Shown: positions 45,267 through 54,116 of the stretch, one piece after another
Layout: every line of letters starts with the position of its first letter
Position numbering within the stretch: position 1 is the first letter of the stretch
DNA from: Cupriavidus sp. IDO
Lineage (GTDB): Bacteria; Pseudomonadota; Gammaproteobacteria; Burkholderiales; Burkholderiaceae
Length of the DNA stretch: 64,000 nt
Direction of reading: 5' to 3'
Assembly: GCF_000812465.1 (NCBI RefSeq)
Contig: NZ_JWMA01000182.1
Span: 16,736 to 80,735, forward strand
Position numbers and translations under genes: made by a program
Notes under the pieces: generated by a model
What the model saw: the letters and a program-made list of their open reading frames with translations, nothing else
What the model was told of the DNA's origin: nothing
The model's database searches: none

Positions 45267-46247
45267 CTACTGCTTTTGAAACCCCGTACCGCGGGCAACT
45301 TTCCCCCAGAATGCGGTCCTGTTGGCCACTTCGGTCCGGAAGGTCCCGGCATCCCAGTAACCCGGCTCGGCGCCAATGCTTTCAGCATAGGTCCGCATGT
45401 CCGCGGTAGTCATGGCCCTGGCAACTTCCTTCTGGATGCGATCCAGCACATCAGCGGGTGTGCCCTTGGGTGCCCACAATCCGGTGAAATTCATGACACT
45501 GTAACCACCGACGCCGGCCTCGGCGAAGGTAGGGACGTTTGCCAGCGCAGGCAAGCGTTTCGTGCCGCTGACGGCCAGCACGGTCAGCTTGTTGCCCTTG
45601 ACCTGTCCGATGACGCCCGGGATGGAGGCCATCTGGAAGTCGACGGTGCCGCTCAGCAGCGCAACCGTAGCCTCCCCGGCGCCCTTGAACGGCACATGCA
45701 TGAAGTGCGCGCCCGCCGCGATGCCAAGCGCTTCGCTCGCAAAGTGGGGCGTGGAACCGGGCCCGCCGGACCCATATGAGACCTTGTCATCGGCTTTCGC
45801 CGCGGCAATCAGATCGGTCAGGGTCTTATACTTTCCCCCGGCTTTGACGACCACGCCCATCGGCGCAAACACGTATCCCGCAACCGGCTGCAGATCCGTT
45901 GCAGGATCAAAGGGCAGCGTTTTGAAGATGTGGGGCAGCAGCGCATAGGTCGTATCGTTGGCCAACAGCGTGTACCCGTCCGGCGCGGCGCGGGCGACCT
46001 GGGCCGTTCCGATCGTTCCGGTCGCGCCGGCCTTGTTCTCCACGTAGAAGCTCTGGCCTGTCTGCTCGGAGAGCCGCTGGGCCATTTTTCGGGTGACGGC
46101 GTCTACGGCGCCGCCAGGCGGGTAAGGCACGACGATCTTGACGGGCCTGGCGGGCCAGCCCTGAGCTTGAGCCACCGTCGACAAGGCGGCAAAGGCTGCG
46201 AATGCCACCGCTTGGAGCTTCCACGCTCCGCGTACTTTCTTTTGCAT
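45267..46247 (-). CDS. Bug-type periplasmic solute receptor
   Basis: 326 residues. Sec signal to about residue 28 (VAQAQ), then GWPARPVKIVVPYPPGGAVDAVTRKM and ENKAGATGTIGTAQVAR. The ligand loop is HVPFKGAGEATVALLSG. Placed between the lactonase and the D-2-hydroxyacid dehydrogenase gene on the same strand, so it is probably part of one operon. Ligand unknown. Confidence 0.88.
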   Translation of the reverse strand: MQKKVRGAWKLQAVAFAAFAALSTVAQAQGWPARPVKIVVPYPPGGAVDAVTRKMAQRLSEQTGQSFYVENKAGATGTIGTAQVARAAPDGYTLLANDTTYALLPHIFKTLPFDPATDLQPVAGYVFAPMGVVVKAGGKYKTLTDLIAAAKADDKVSYGSGGPGSTPHFASEALGIAAGAHFMHVPFKGAGEATVALLSGTVDFQMASIPGVIGQVKGNKLTVLAVSGTKRLPALANVPTFAEAGVGGYSVMNFTGLWAPKGTPADVLDRIQKEVARAMTTADMRTYAESIGAEPGYWDAGTFRTEVANRTAFWGKVARGTGFQKQ

Positions 46248-46340
46248 GCTGTCTCCATCCAGCGAGAGATATTACTGGCCGCGATGGCTCGATAACGGCC
46301 AGCGCGTGCGCCGCAGGCAGTCTGCCTGTCTTGCGGTTGA

Positions 46341-47300
46341 TCAGGCTCCCAATGCGGCTACCGTGGGTGAAGCGCCCTCGCGAGAACGGTCAAGCACCGC
46401 AATGGTGTTGGTCGCCGCCGCCACGCCCATATTGACGTATGCCGCACTGGTGACGCCCCCGATATGCGGGCTCAGCACGAATCCAGGCTGCCCCTGGAAA
46501 ATATGGGGCGACGTCATCGGCTCGCGCGCAAAGCTGTCCAGCCCCGCCGCCGACACGCGTCCCGACCGAACCGCGTCGAGCAGCGCCGCTTCGTCAATCA
46601 GTCCGCCCCGGGCGGTGTTGACGATCATCACGCCCGGCTTGCAACGCGCGAGGGTGCCGGCATTTACCATTTCCTTGTTGTCCGCCGTCAAGGGGCATTG
46701 CAGCGAGATGACATCCGACGTTTCCCAGATCGTCTCGAGCGGGACAACTTCGACATAGTCCGGCAGATCCGTGGCGAACGGATCGAAGCCAATCACACGC
46801 ATGCCGATGGCGTCGCACATTCTGGCGAACCGGCGGCCGATGGCGCCCAGGCCAACGAGCCCCACGGTACGGCCATTCAGTTCCACGCTCTTATGGGTCG
46901 CCTTGTCCCAGTGACCGGCGTGCATGCGCGCATCGAGCTGCACGACTGACTTGGCACACGCAAGCATCAGCGCGAGCGCATGTTCGGCGACGGCGGCGGC
47001 GTTCGCGCCGGCCGCCGCGGTCACTTCGATGCCGCGCTCGGTCGCAGCGGCTTTATCGATGGTATCGGTTCCGGTGCCGTGTTTCGAAATCACCTTCAAG
47101 GCCGGCGCTGCATCCATCACTTCCGCAGTCACCCTGCCGTAGCGAACAATGATGGCGACGGGGTCGTGCTTCCTTGCCAGAGCCACGAGATCGGCCGTCT
47201 CGGGGGTCTTCCCGGCGAACACGATTTCATAATCGCCCAACAGCGCGACGGCTTCCGGCGCGAGGTCCGCCCCCGTGACGACGATGACAGGTTTCGTCAC
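46341..47300 (-). CDS. D-isomer 2-hydroxyacid dehydrogenase
   Basis: 319 residues from a GTG at 47300 that overlaps the preceding gene's TGA (GTGA). The Rossmann motif GLGAIGRRFARM, the catalytic Arg in NTARGGLIDE, the Glu in the EPMTSPHIF region and His in LSPHIGG are all present. The N-terminal part is SerA/hydroxypyruvate-reductase-like, with no ACT domain. It would interconvert a D-2-hydroxyacid and a 2-oxoacid with NAD(P)H. Coupling to the RraA-like aldolase suggests it handles the aldolase substrate or product. Confidence 0.88.
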   Translation of the reverse strand: MTKPVIVVTGADLAPEAVALLGDYEIVFAGKTPETADLVALARKHDPVAIIVRYGRVTAEVMDAAPALKVISKHGTGTDTIDKAAATERGIEVTAAAGANAAAVAEHALALMLACAKSVVQLDARMHAGHWDKATHKSVELNGRTVGLVGLGAIGRRFARMCDAIGMRVIGFDPFATDLPDYVEVVPLETIWETSDVISLQCPLTADNKEMVNAGTLARCKPGVMIVNTARGGLIDEAALLDAVRSGRVSAAGLDSFAREPMTSPHIFQGQPGFVLSPHIGGVTSAAYVNMGVAAATNTIAVLDRSREGASPTVAALGA

Positions 47301-47980
47301 AGTGCTTCTCCCTGCTTCAAGACGCCCGCGGTCACGAGCGATGCCATTAGCCAAGGCGCCGTGGTATTGCCCTCCTTGATCTGCGCGATGCGCCTGGCCT
47401 CTGCCTCTTCCTTCTGTGCAGCGACATCGAGCAGGGCTTCGATCTTCTCGCGCTCCACCACGACCAGCCCATCGGCATCGCCGCAAATGAAATCACCCGG
47501 GTTCACCGTGACGCCCCCCACGGAAACGGGGTGCCCGATGCGGCCGCCGACTTCCTTGGTGGGGCCATTGGGGTTCGTGCCGACCGAAAAGACAGGGAAT
47601 TGCATTTCGTCCAGCTCGAGGCTGTCTCGAACGGCGCCGTCGATCACGACGCCGGCCAGGCCGCGTTGGCGAGCCGCATGCATCATGATCGTTCCCATCA
47701 GCGCCGAGGTCTGGTCGCCTTTGCCGTCGACCACCAGAACATCGCCCGGCTGCGCCAGGGCCAGTGCCGCGTGGATCATCAGGTTGTCACCGGGGCGAAC
47801 TTCGACGGTGAAGGCAGGGCCGGCGACCTTCATGGTTGGGCGCAAGGCCTTGATGCGGCCATGAAGCGCACCGCGGCGTCCACCGACATCGGAAAGGATT
47901 GCCGGCTGGAATTTGGCGGCCCGCGCCACGATTTCTGCAGGCACGCGCTCAAACGTCTTGATGATGTTGGGGAGGGTCAT
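47297..47980 (-). CDS. RraA-like / 4-hydroxy-4-methyl-2-oxoglutarate aldolase family protein
   Basis: 227 residues (ATG at 47980 with GGAG). Family motifs are SDVGGRRGALHGRIKAL, PGDVLVVDGKGDQTSALMGTIM, GVVIDGAVRDS (the Arg-Asp pair of the HMG/CHA aldolases) and PGDFICGDADGLVVV. Catabolic members cleave HMG-type or oxaloacetate-type acids to pyruvate; regulatory RraA proteins bind RNase E. The catabolic neighbourhood and the intact R-D motif favour an aldolase/decarboxylase. Confidence 0.82.
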   Translation of the reverse strand: MTLPNIIKTFERVPAEIVARAAKFQPAILSDVGGRRGALHGRIKALRPTMKVAGPAFTVEVRPGDNLMIHAALALAQPGDVLVVDGKGDQTSALMGTIMMHAARQRGLAGVVIDGAVRDSLELDEMQFPVFSVGTNPNGPTKEVGGRIGHPVSVGGVTVNPGDFICGDADGLVVVEREKIEALLDVAAQKEEAEARRIAQIKEGNTTAPWLMASLVTAGVLKQGEAL

Positions 47981-48031
47981 GGCTGACTCCAGTGGATTCA
48001 ATGAATAGGATGGGATAGGAAGAAGCGGGCG

Positions 48032-49012
48032 TCAATCCAGCCTTGTGCCGGACGCCTTGATGACGGATGCCCAGCGGGCTATGTCCTGCCTGACCAGCGC
48101 ACTGAACGCCTCCGGCGTGCCGCCCAGCACCGATGCACCTTGTTCATTCAGCTTCCGGGCAAGCGCGGGGGATGCGAGGGCCTTGTTGAACTCGGTGTTG
48201 AGGCGCACCACGATGTCCTTCGGTGTCGCGGCAGGCGCGACGAAACCGAACCAGGTCGCGGTATCAAAGCCGGGGTAGCCCGACTCGGCGACTGTCGGCA
48301 CCTGAGGCAGGTCTTGCACGCGCTTCGGAGAGGTGACCGCGAGCGGCCGTAGCTTGTTGTTCTTGATGTGCCCCAGCAACGATGGGACAGATGCCATGTA
48401 CAGGTCGACTTGTCCGCCCATCAGGTCGATGACTGCCTGCGCCGCGCCCTTGTATGGAACATGCGTGAACTTCACCTTTGCGATCGTCTGAAGCAGTTCG
48501 CCGCCAAGATGTGCCACCGTTCCGTTGCCCGGCGACGCGAAGTTGATGGCCCCGGGCTTCGCCTTGCCGGCCTGAATCACGTCCGCCAGCGTCTTGTAAG
48601 GCGAGTTGACGGGGGTCACCAGGACGAGAGGCGCGGCGGCGACCAGGCTGATGGGTGCGAGGTCCTTCAGCGGGTCATACGGCAACCGGTCATACAGCGA
48701 GGGATTGATGGCAAGGTTGCTGGTCTGCCCCAGCACGATGGTGTAGCCATCGGGCGGTGCCTTGGCGGCTGCGTCCACCCCAAGGTTGCCGCCTGAGCCC
48801 GGCTTGTTCTCCACCACGAAGATCCACCCCGTCGCCTTGCCGATCGTATTGGTCACTTCCCGCGCAATGATGTCGGTCCCGCCGCCGGCGGGAAAAGGAA
48901 CGATGACTCTGATGGGCTTGGCGGGGTACTGAGGCGCTGCATACGTGGTTGCGCATGCCACCACCAGCCCTGCTGCGAGGACAAACATGCAGCGACGGGA
49001 AATTGCCTTCAT
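48032..49012 (-). CDS. Bug-type periplasmic solute receptor
   Basis: 326 residues from the ATG at 49012 (GGAGA upstream). The signal peptide has a cysteine in VACATTYA, so it may be lipid-anchored or cleaved at AYA-like residues. Mature start is QYPAKPIRVIVPFPAGGGTDIIAREV, with ENKPGSGGNLG downstream. First gene of the leftward IclR-linked operon, divergent from iclR. Ligand unknown. Confidence 0.88.
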   Translation of the reverse strand: MKAISRRCMFVLAAGLVVACATTYAAPQYPAKPIRVIVPFPAGGGTDIIAREVTNTIGKATGWIFVVENKPGSGGNLGVDAAAKAPPDGYTIVLGQTSNLAINPSLYDRLPYDPLKDLAPISLVAAAPLVLVTPVNSPYKTLADVIQAGKAKPGAINFASPGNGTVAHLGGELLQTIAKVKFTHVPYKGAAQAVIDLMGGQVDLYMASVPSLLGHIKNNKLRPLAVTSPKRVQDLPQVPTVAESGYPGFDTATWFGFVAPAATPKDIVVRLNTEFNKALASPALARKLNEQGASVLGGTPEAFSALVRQDIARWASVIKASGTRLD

Positions 49013-49020
49013 TACTGTCT

Positions 49021-49084
49021 CCGGATCTCGTTTCGTTATGATCCGGATTGTTGCCGCTCGTTTCACGGCGTACAATTGCGTTTC
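49021..49084. promoter_or_regulatory. Divergent control region between Bug receptor and IclR
   Basis: Inverted repeat CCGGATC (49021-49027) / GATCCGG (49040-49046) lies over the Bug gene leader. The hexamer CGTTTC occurs three times in the same orientation at 49029, 49059 and 49079, i.e. 30 and 20 bp apart, on one helix face. Either could be the IclR target. Confidence 0.45.
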
Positions 49085-49108
49085 GTACCGTGCAACGCGT
49101 TCCGCTTT

Positions 49109-49879
49109 ATGAACCGCAAAAGCAATCTTGAAGGCACCCCAACCGGCGACGACGCCGCAGGCGGCGTGATCGCGGTCACTCGCGCCCTGCGGATCCTCGA
49201 GGCCTTCGGCATCAATGATCCTCAGCTGTCCCTGGCCGAGCTGAGCCGGCGCACCGGCATCCACAAGACCACCGTGCTCCGGTTGGCCCGCACGTTGGCG
49301 GCAGACAACTATCTGGTGCAGAAGGAAGACGGGAACTGGCGCCTGGGGCGTGCAGCCGGATGGCTGGGCGCGTGCTATCAGGCAACCTTCAACGTGCAGG
49401 AAGTCGTGGAGCCGGTCCTGCGGGAACTGACGATCAAGACTGGGGAAAGTGCTTCGTTCTATGTCCGTGAGGGGCAGCAGCGGACATGTCTTGTGCGCGT
49501 CGAAGGACCGCAGGCCATCCGCCATCACGTCAGAATCGGGGCGGCGCTGCCCCTGGACAGCGGTTCCCCTGGCCGGGTCATACTGGCATTCTCAGGGGAA
49601 CCTGGCGAACTCTATGAAATGATCCGCCGCCGCGGCTTCCATCTGTCGCTTGGCGAGCGCGAGCCCGAAGTCTCTAGTGTGTCGGCACCCGTGTTTGGAT
49701 TGCATTGGCGGCTGCTCGGCTCAATGTGTATTTCGGGACCGACCTCCCGCTTGAGCGAAGCGCGTTTGCTGGAACTGGCCCAGACAGTCGTCGACGCTGC
49801 GACCAGGCTCTCCTATGCCATGGCGGGCAGCCAACGGCCTGCGATGCACATTGAGAAGCCGTCGACCTGGCATCCGTGA
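49109..49879 (+). CDS. IclR-family regulator
   Basis: 256 residues (ATG at 49109). The N-terminal HTH (about 20-80) has LSLAELSRRTGIHKTTVLRLARTLAADNYLVQ, followed by an IclR effector domain (about 95-240) with ESASFYVREGQQRTCLVRVEG and the C-terminal LLGSMCISGPTSRLSEARLLEL. Divergent from the Bug-aldolase-dehydrogenase operon, which it probably regulates. Confidence 0.9.
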   Translation: MNRKSNLEGTPTGDDAAGGVIAVTRALRILEAFGINDPQLSLAELSRRTGIHKTTVLRLARTLAADNYLVQKEDGNWRLGRAAGWLGACYQATFNVQEVVEPVLRELTIKTGESASFYVREGQQRTCLVRVEGPQAIRHHVRIGAALPLDSGSPGRVILAFSGEPGELYEMIRRRGFHLSLGEREPEVSSVSAPVFGLHWRLLGSMCISGPTSRLSEARLLELAQTVVDAATRLSYAMAGSQRPAMHIEKPSTWHP

Positions 49880-50004
49880 TATCCGACAAGTTCTGCTGCT
49901 TCCAATCGTTCCGGGCAATGACCGCCGGCTCTTCGTGGAGGAAGCGCCGTACCGACACAGGATGTTCAGAGGGCCTGGATTGCCAATAGCATGTAAATTT
50001 CCGC

Positions 50005-50026
50005 CATTCCCGCCTTCGCGGGAATG
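50005..50026. repeat. Dispersed-type hairpin before the DSD1 gene
   Basis: CATTCCCGC, CTTC, GCGGGAATG: a perfect 9-bp stem. The motif belongs to a widely dispersed GTCATTCCCGC-type intergenic repeat in proteobacteria (general knowledge). It ends 39 bp before the start of the next gene. Confidence 0.75.
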
Positions 50027-50065
50027 ACAGTCAGAGACCCGCCTGCCTCCATACCATCGATATCC

Positions 50066-51226
50066 ATGTCAGCAAATACTTCTCCAGACCTGAAACTGCC
50101 TCCCGCCGCCCGGCCCGGCCAGCCGTTGTCGGCCATCGATACGCCGTCGCTGGTGCTCGACCTGGATGTGTTCGAGCGCAATCTCGACCACATGCAGCAG
50201 GCCGCGCAGCAGGCTGGCATCCAGCTGCGCCCGCACGCCAAGGCACACAAGTGCCCGGGCATTGCGCTGGCACAGGTCGCGCGCGGTGCCGTCGGCATCT
50301 GCTGCCAGAAGGTGAGCGAGGCCCTGCCGTTCGTGCAGGCCGGCATCCGCGACATCCACATCAGCAATGAGATCGCGGGGCCCGCCAAGGCCGCGCTGCT
50401 GGCTGAACTGGCGCGGCACGCACGGCTGAGCGTTTGCGTGGACGATGCGCGGCAGGTGGAAGCGCTGGCCAAAGCCACGGCAGAAGCCGGCAGCCGGATC
50501 GGCGTCTTTGTCGAGATCGATGTCGGCCAGGGACGCTGCGGCGTGGCCGATGCCCCGGCGGCGCTGCGGCTGGTGGAACAGATCGCCGCGCACGCGCAGC
50601 TCGAACTGCGCGGCTTGCAGGCCTACCACGGCGGCATCCAGCATGTACGCGGCTGGCAGGCCCGGCGCGAGGCGGCCAGGCTGGCGGCGGCGCGCACCGC
50701 CGCCGTGCTGAAGGCGCTCAACGCCGCCGGCGTGCGCTGCGAGACCGTCACCGGTGGCGGCAGCGGCAGCGTCGAGTTCGACCTGGGCAGCGGTGTCTAC
50801 ACCGAGATCCAGCCGGGCTCGTACATCTTCATGGACCGCGGCTACGGCAGCAACGAGGCCACCGGCAGTCTGCGCTTCGAGCACAGCCTGTTTATCGCCA
50901 CCACCGTCATGAGCGTGGCAGCCGGATCGCGCGTGGTGGTCGATGCCGGACTGAAGTCGATGTCCGTCGATTCGGGCCTGCCGTGGATCTGGCAGCACGG
51001 GGCAATCAGCAAGACGCTGGACTACATCGCCGCCAACGATGAGCACGGCATCATCGTCCCGGTACCGGAGACTGCGACACAGGCATTGCCGGGCCTGGAC
51101 ACGCAAGTCCTGCTGGTACCCGGCCATTGCGATCCGACGCTGAACCTGTACGACGAGATCGTCGGCGTGCGCGCCGGCAAGGTTGAATGCGTGTGGCCAG
51201 TATCGGCACGCGGCCATAGCCGCTGA
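50066..51226 (+). CDS. DSD1-family PLP enzyme (D-threonine aldolase / 3-hydroxy-D-aspartate aldolase-like)
   Basis: 386 residues with an alanine-racemase-type N-terminal barrel; Lys59 in RPHAKAHKC is the PLP lysine. The C-terminal metal site typical of D-threonine aldolase and D-serine dehydratase-like enzymes is seen in PGHCDPTLNLYDEIVGVR. A 2-amino-3-hydroxy acid is the usual substrate. No glyoxylate-assimilation partners lie nearby, so it is probably for D-amino-acid use. ATG 50066 is chosen because the IDTPSLVLDLDVFERNL start then lies at the normal distance; the ribosome site is weak. Confidence 0.85.
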   Translation: MSANTSPDLKLPPAARPGQPLSAIDTPSLVLDLDVFERNLDHMQQAAQQAGIQLRPHAKAHKCPGIALAQVARGAVGICCQKVSEALPFVQAGIRDIHISNEIAGPAKAALLAELARHARLSVCVDDARQVEALAKATAEAGSRIGVFVEIDVGQGRCGVADAPAALRLVEQIAAHAQLELRGLQAYHGGIQHVRGWQARREAARLAAARTAAVLKALNAAGVRCETVTGGGSGSVEFDLGSGVYTEIQPGSYIFMDRGYGSNEATGSLRFEHSLFIATTVMSVAAGSRVVVDAGLKSMSVDSGLPWIWQHGAISKTLDYIAANDEHGIIVPVPETATQALPGLDTQVLLVPGHCDPTLNLYDEIVGVRAGKVECVWPVSARGHSR

Positions 51227-51521
51227 GCGGCACGCCATCTGATACGGTCTTTTTCCCAGCTTTTGATTCTGTTCCGCAGCGGCGTGCCGGGCTAGCATCG
51301 GTCTCTGAAGCAAGCGGCCCGGATCGCCGCTCCGCAGGTGCGACCGAATGTCGCCCTGCGGCGTTACGGGTGCCGCTTGCGGCGCAGGCGGCGTACACTA
51401 CGCATCACCGCACGCGCCACAGGCCCGCGCCCTGGCGCGCCTGCCGACCTCCCCGGCCGCCCCCGCTACACTGGCCGGGCCTCGACAGCGTGCGCAAGGC
51501 CTGCGCCACGGAGAACAAGAC

Positions 51522-52961
51522 ATGTTTGGTTTGACCGCGCTCGACCTCGCCCGTATTCAGTTCGGCTTCACTGTTTCCTTCCACATCATCTTTCCCGCGA
51601 TCACCATCGGCATGGCCGCCTACCTGGCCGTGCTCGAAGGTTGCTGGCTGCGCACCCAGCGGCCGGTCTACCGCGATCTCTATCACTTCTGGTCCAAGAT
51701 CTTCGCCGTCAACTTCGGCATGGGCGTGGTGTCGGGGCTGGTTATGGCCTACCAGTTCGGCACCAACTGGAGCTTCTTCTCGGAGTTCGCGGGCAGCATC
51801 ACCGGCCCGCTGCTGACCTATGAAGTGCTGACGGCCTTCTTCCTGGAGGCCGGCTTCCTCGGCGTGATGCTGTTCGGCTGGAACCGCGTCGGCCCCGGGC
51901 TGCATTTCTTCGCCACGGTGATGGTGGCGCTGGGCACGCTGATCTCGGCCACGTGGATCCTGGCCTCGAACAGCTGGATGCAGACGCCGCAGGGCTACGA
52001 GATCATCGCGGGCCGCGTGGTGCCGACCGACTGGTTCAAGGTCATCTTCAATCCCTCGTTCCCTTACCGGCTGGTGCATATGAGCGTGGCCGCGTTCCTG
52101 GCGACGGCGCTGTTCGTGGGCGCCTCCGCCGCGTGGCACCTGCTGCGCGGCCGCGACAACCCGGCCATCCGCAAGATGCTGTCGATGGCGATGTGGATGC
52201 TGCTGATCGTGGCGCCGATCCAGGCCGTGATCGGCGACATGCACGGCCTGAACACCCTCGAGCACCAGCCGGCCAAGATCGCCGCGCTGGAAGGCCACTG
52301 GGAGAACAAGGGCGAGGAGGCGCTGCCGCTGATCGTGTTTGGCTGGCCGGATATGAAGCGTGAAGAGACGCGCTTCGCCGTCGAAATCCCGCGCCTGGGC
52401 AGCCTGATCCTGACCCACACCTGGGACGGGCAGATCCCGGGCCTGAAGGAATTCGCACCGGAAGACCGCCCCAATTCCACCATCATCTTCTGGTCGTTCC
52501 GCGTGATGGTGGGGCTGGGCGTGCTGATGATCCTGCTTGGGATCTGGAGCCTGATACTGCGCCGCGGCGACGGCCTGTTCCGCTCGCGCGCCTTCCTGCG
52601 AGCGGCTTTGTGGATGGGCCCGGCAGGACTGATTGCACTTCTGGCCGGCTGGTACACCACGGAGATTGGCCGCCAGCCCTGGGTGGTCTATGGCCTGCAG
52701 CGCACTGCGGATGCGGTCTCGCCGCACGGCACGCCGGAACTGGCGGTGATGCTGGTGCTGTTCGTCGTCGCGTACTTCTTCGTCTTCGGCGTGGGTATCG
52801 CCTACATGATGCGGCTGGTGCGCAAGGGCCCGGTCATCGGCGAAGGCAAGCCCGAGCCCGAGGGCGGCCCGGGGCGGGAGCATACGCCCGCACGCCCGCT
52901 TTCCGCCGTCGGCGACGATGAAGTCCTGGCGCCCAACCAACCCGCCCCCAGCCGGAGCTGA
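51522..52961 (+). CDS. cioA: Cyanide-insensitive quinol oxidase (bd-type), subunit I
   Basis: 479 residues, multi-spanning. It oxidises quinol and reduces O2 at haems b558, b595 and d. His21 in VSFHIIFPA is the haem b595-type ligand, with further conserved segments WSKIFAVNFGMGVVSGLVMAYQFGTNW and GWYTTEIGRQPWVVYG near residue 376. The quinol loop is the short form that distinguishes CIO from E. coli-type CydA. ATG 51522 follows GGAGAACA; the 58-codon upstream extension is not expected. Cotranscribed with cioB and a DUF2474 gene. Confidence 0.93.
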   Translation: MFGLTALDLARIQFGFTVSFHIIFPAITIGMAAYLAVLEGCWLRTQRPVYRDLYHFWSKIFAVNFGMGVVSGLVMAYQFGTNWSFFSEFAGSITGPLLTYEVLTAFFLEAGFLGVMLFGWNRVGPGLHFFATVMVALGTLISATWILASNSWMQTPQGYEIIAGRVVPTDWFKVIFNPSFPYRLVHMSVAAFLATALFVGASAAWHLLRGRDNPAIRKMLSMAMWMLLIVAPIQAVIGDMHGLNTLEHQPAKIAALEGHWENKGEEALPLIVFGWPDMKREETRFAVEIPRLGSLILTHTWDGQIPGLKEFAPEDRPNSTIIFWSFRVMVGLGVLMILLGIWSLILRRGDGLFRSRAFLRAALWMGPAGLIALLAGWYTTEIGRQPWVVYGLQRTADAVSPHGTPELAVMLVLFVVAYFFVFGVGIAYMMRLVRKGPVIGEGKPEPEGGPGREHTPARPLSAVGDDEVLAPNQPAPSRS

Positions 52962-52965
52962 CATC

Positions 52966-53973
52966 ATGGGTATCGATCTCTCTCTGCTCTGGATCCTCAT
53001 CATCTTCTTCGGCGTGATGATGTACGTGGTGATGGACGGCTTCGATCTCGGCATCGGCATGCTCTATCCGTTTGTGCCGGACAAGCATGACCGCGACGTG
53101 ATGATGAACACCGTGGCGCCGGTCTGGGACGGCAACGAGACCTGGCTGGTGCTGGGCGGCGCGGGCCTGCTGGCGGCCTTTCCGCTGGCGTACTCGGTGG
53201 TGCTGAGCGCGCTGTACCTGCCGCTGATGCTGATGCTGCTGGGGCTGATCTTCCGCGGCGTGGCGTTCGAGTTCCGCTTCAAGGCCAACGACCGCGAGCG
53301 CCCGGTGTGGGATGCGGCGTTCATCGGCGGCTCGCTGACGGCGTCGTTCTTCCAGGGCGTGGCGCTGGGCGCGTATATCGACGGCATCAAGATGGACGGC
53401 CGTGCCTTTGCCGGCGGCCCGCTCGACTGGCTGGCGCCGTTCCCGCTGTTCTGCGGCGTGGGCCTGGTGGTGGCCTACACGCTGCTGGGCAGCACCTGGC
53501 TGATCATGAAGACCGAGGGCGCGCTGCAGCAGCGCATGGTGCGGCTGACCGGATCGCTGGGCTGGCTGCTGCTGGCGGTCATCGGCGTGATCAGCCTGTG
53601 GACGCCGCTGACGCATCCCGAGATTGCCGAGCGCTGGTTCAGCTTTCCCAACCTGGTCTGGTTCTCGCCGGTGCCGATCCTGGTGGCGCTGTGCCTGTTC
53701 ATGCTGATGCGCGCGCTGCGCCGCGCGCCCAACATGGCACCGTTCATGTATGCGCTCGGGCTGGTGTTCCTCGGCTACAGCGGGCTGGCCATCAGCGTGT
53801 GGCCGAACATCATCCCGCCCGGCATCTCGATCTGGGACGCCGCAGCGCCGCCTCAAAGCCAGGGCTTCGCGCTGGTCGGTGCGTTGTTCATCATCCCATT
53901 CATCCTGATGTACACGGTCTGGGCCTACTACGTGTTCCGCGGCAAGGTCCGTCACGGCGAGGGCTACCACTGA
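52966..53973 (+). CDS. cioB: Cyanide-insensitive quinol oxidase, subunit II
   Basis: 335 residues, multi-spanning CydB-type subunit starting 4 bases after cioA. MMYVVMDGFDLGIGMLYPF and APVWDGNETWLVLGGAGLLAAFP are the classic CydB motifs. It forms the heterodimer with CioA and supports its assembly. Its TGA shares one base with the next ATG (TGATG). Confidence 0.93.
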   Translation: MGIDLSLLWILIIFFGVMMYVVMDGFDLGIGMLYPFVPDKHDRDVMMNTVAPVWDGNETWLVLGGAGLLAAFPLAYSVVLSALYLPLMLMLLGLIFRGVAFEFRFKANDRERPVWDAAFIGGSLTASFFQGVALGAYIDGIKMDGRAFAGGPLDWLAPFPLFCGVGLVVAYTLLGSTWLIMKTEGALQQRMVRLTGSLGWLLLAVIGVISLWTPLTHPEIAERWFSFPNLVWFSPVPILVALCLFMLMRALRRAPNMAPFMYALGLVFLGYSGLAISVWPNIIPPGISIWDAAAPPQSQGFALVGALFIIPFILMYTVWAYYVFRGKVRHGEGYH

Positions 53974-54116
53974 TGGCTTCCGAACGTCCCGGCCTGCCTG
54001 TCTGGCTCAGGCGCGTGGGCTGGCTGGTGTTGATCTGGCTGGCCAGCGTGGCGGCCCTCGGTGTGGCCGCGTGGCTGCTGCGCCTGGTGATGCAGGGCGT
54101 GGGCTTCCGCAGCTGA
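53973..54116 (+). CDS. DUF2474-type small subunit of the CIO oxidase
   Basis: A 47-residue protein with one hydrophobic helix (WLVLIWLASVAALGVAAWLLRLVM). DUF2474 proteins are found after cioAB-type operons and are thought to play a CydX-like role in stabilising the complex. Start and stop overlap with cioB indicates translational coupling. Easily missed because of its size. Confidence 0.8.
   Translation: MASERPGLPVWLRRVGWLVLIWLASVAALGVAAWLLRLVMQGVGFRS

Noticed and set aside
51255..51285. TTTTGAT sequence upstream of cioA considered as an FNR/ANR box
   Set aside because: Only one half-site is present; the partner ATCAA at the right distance is missing.
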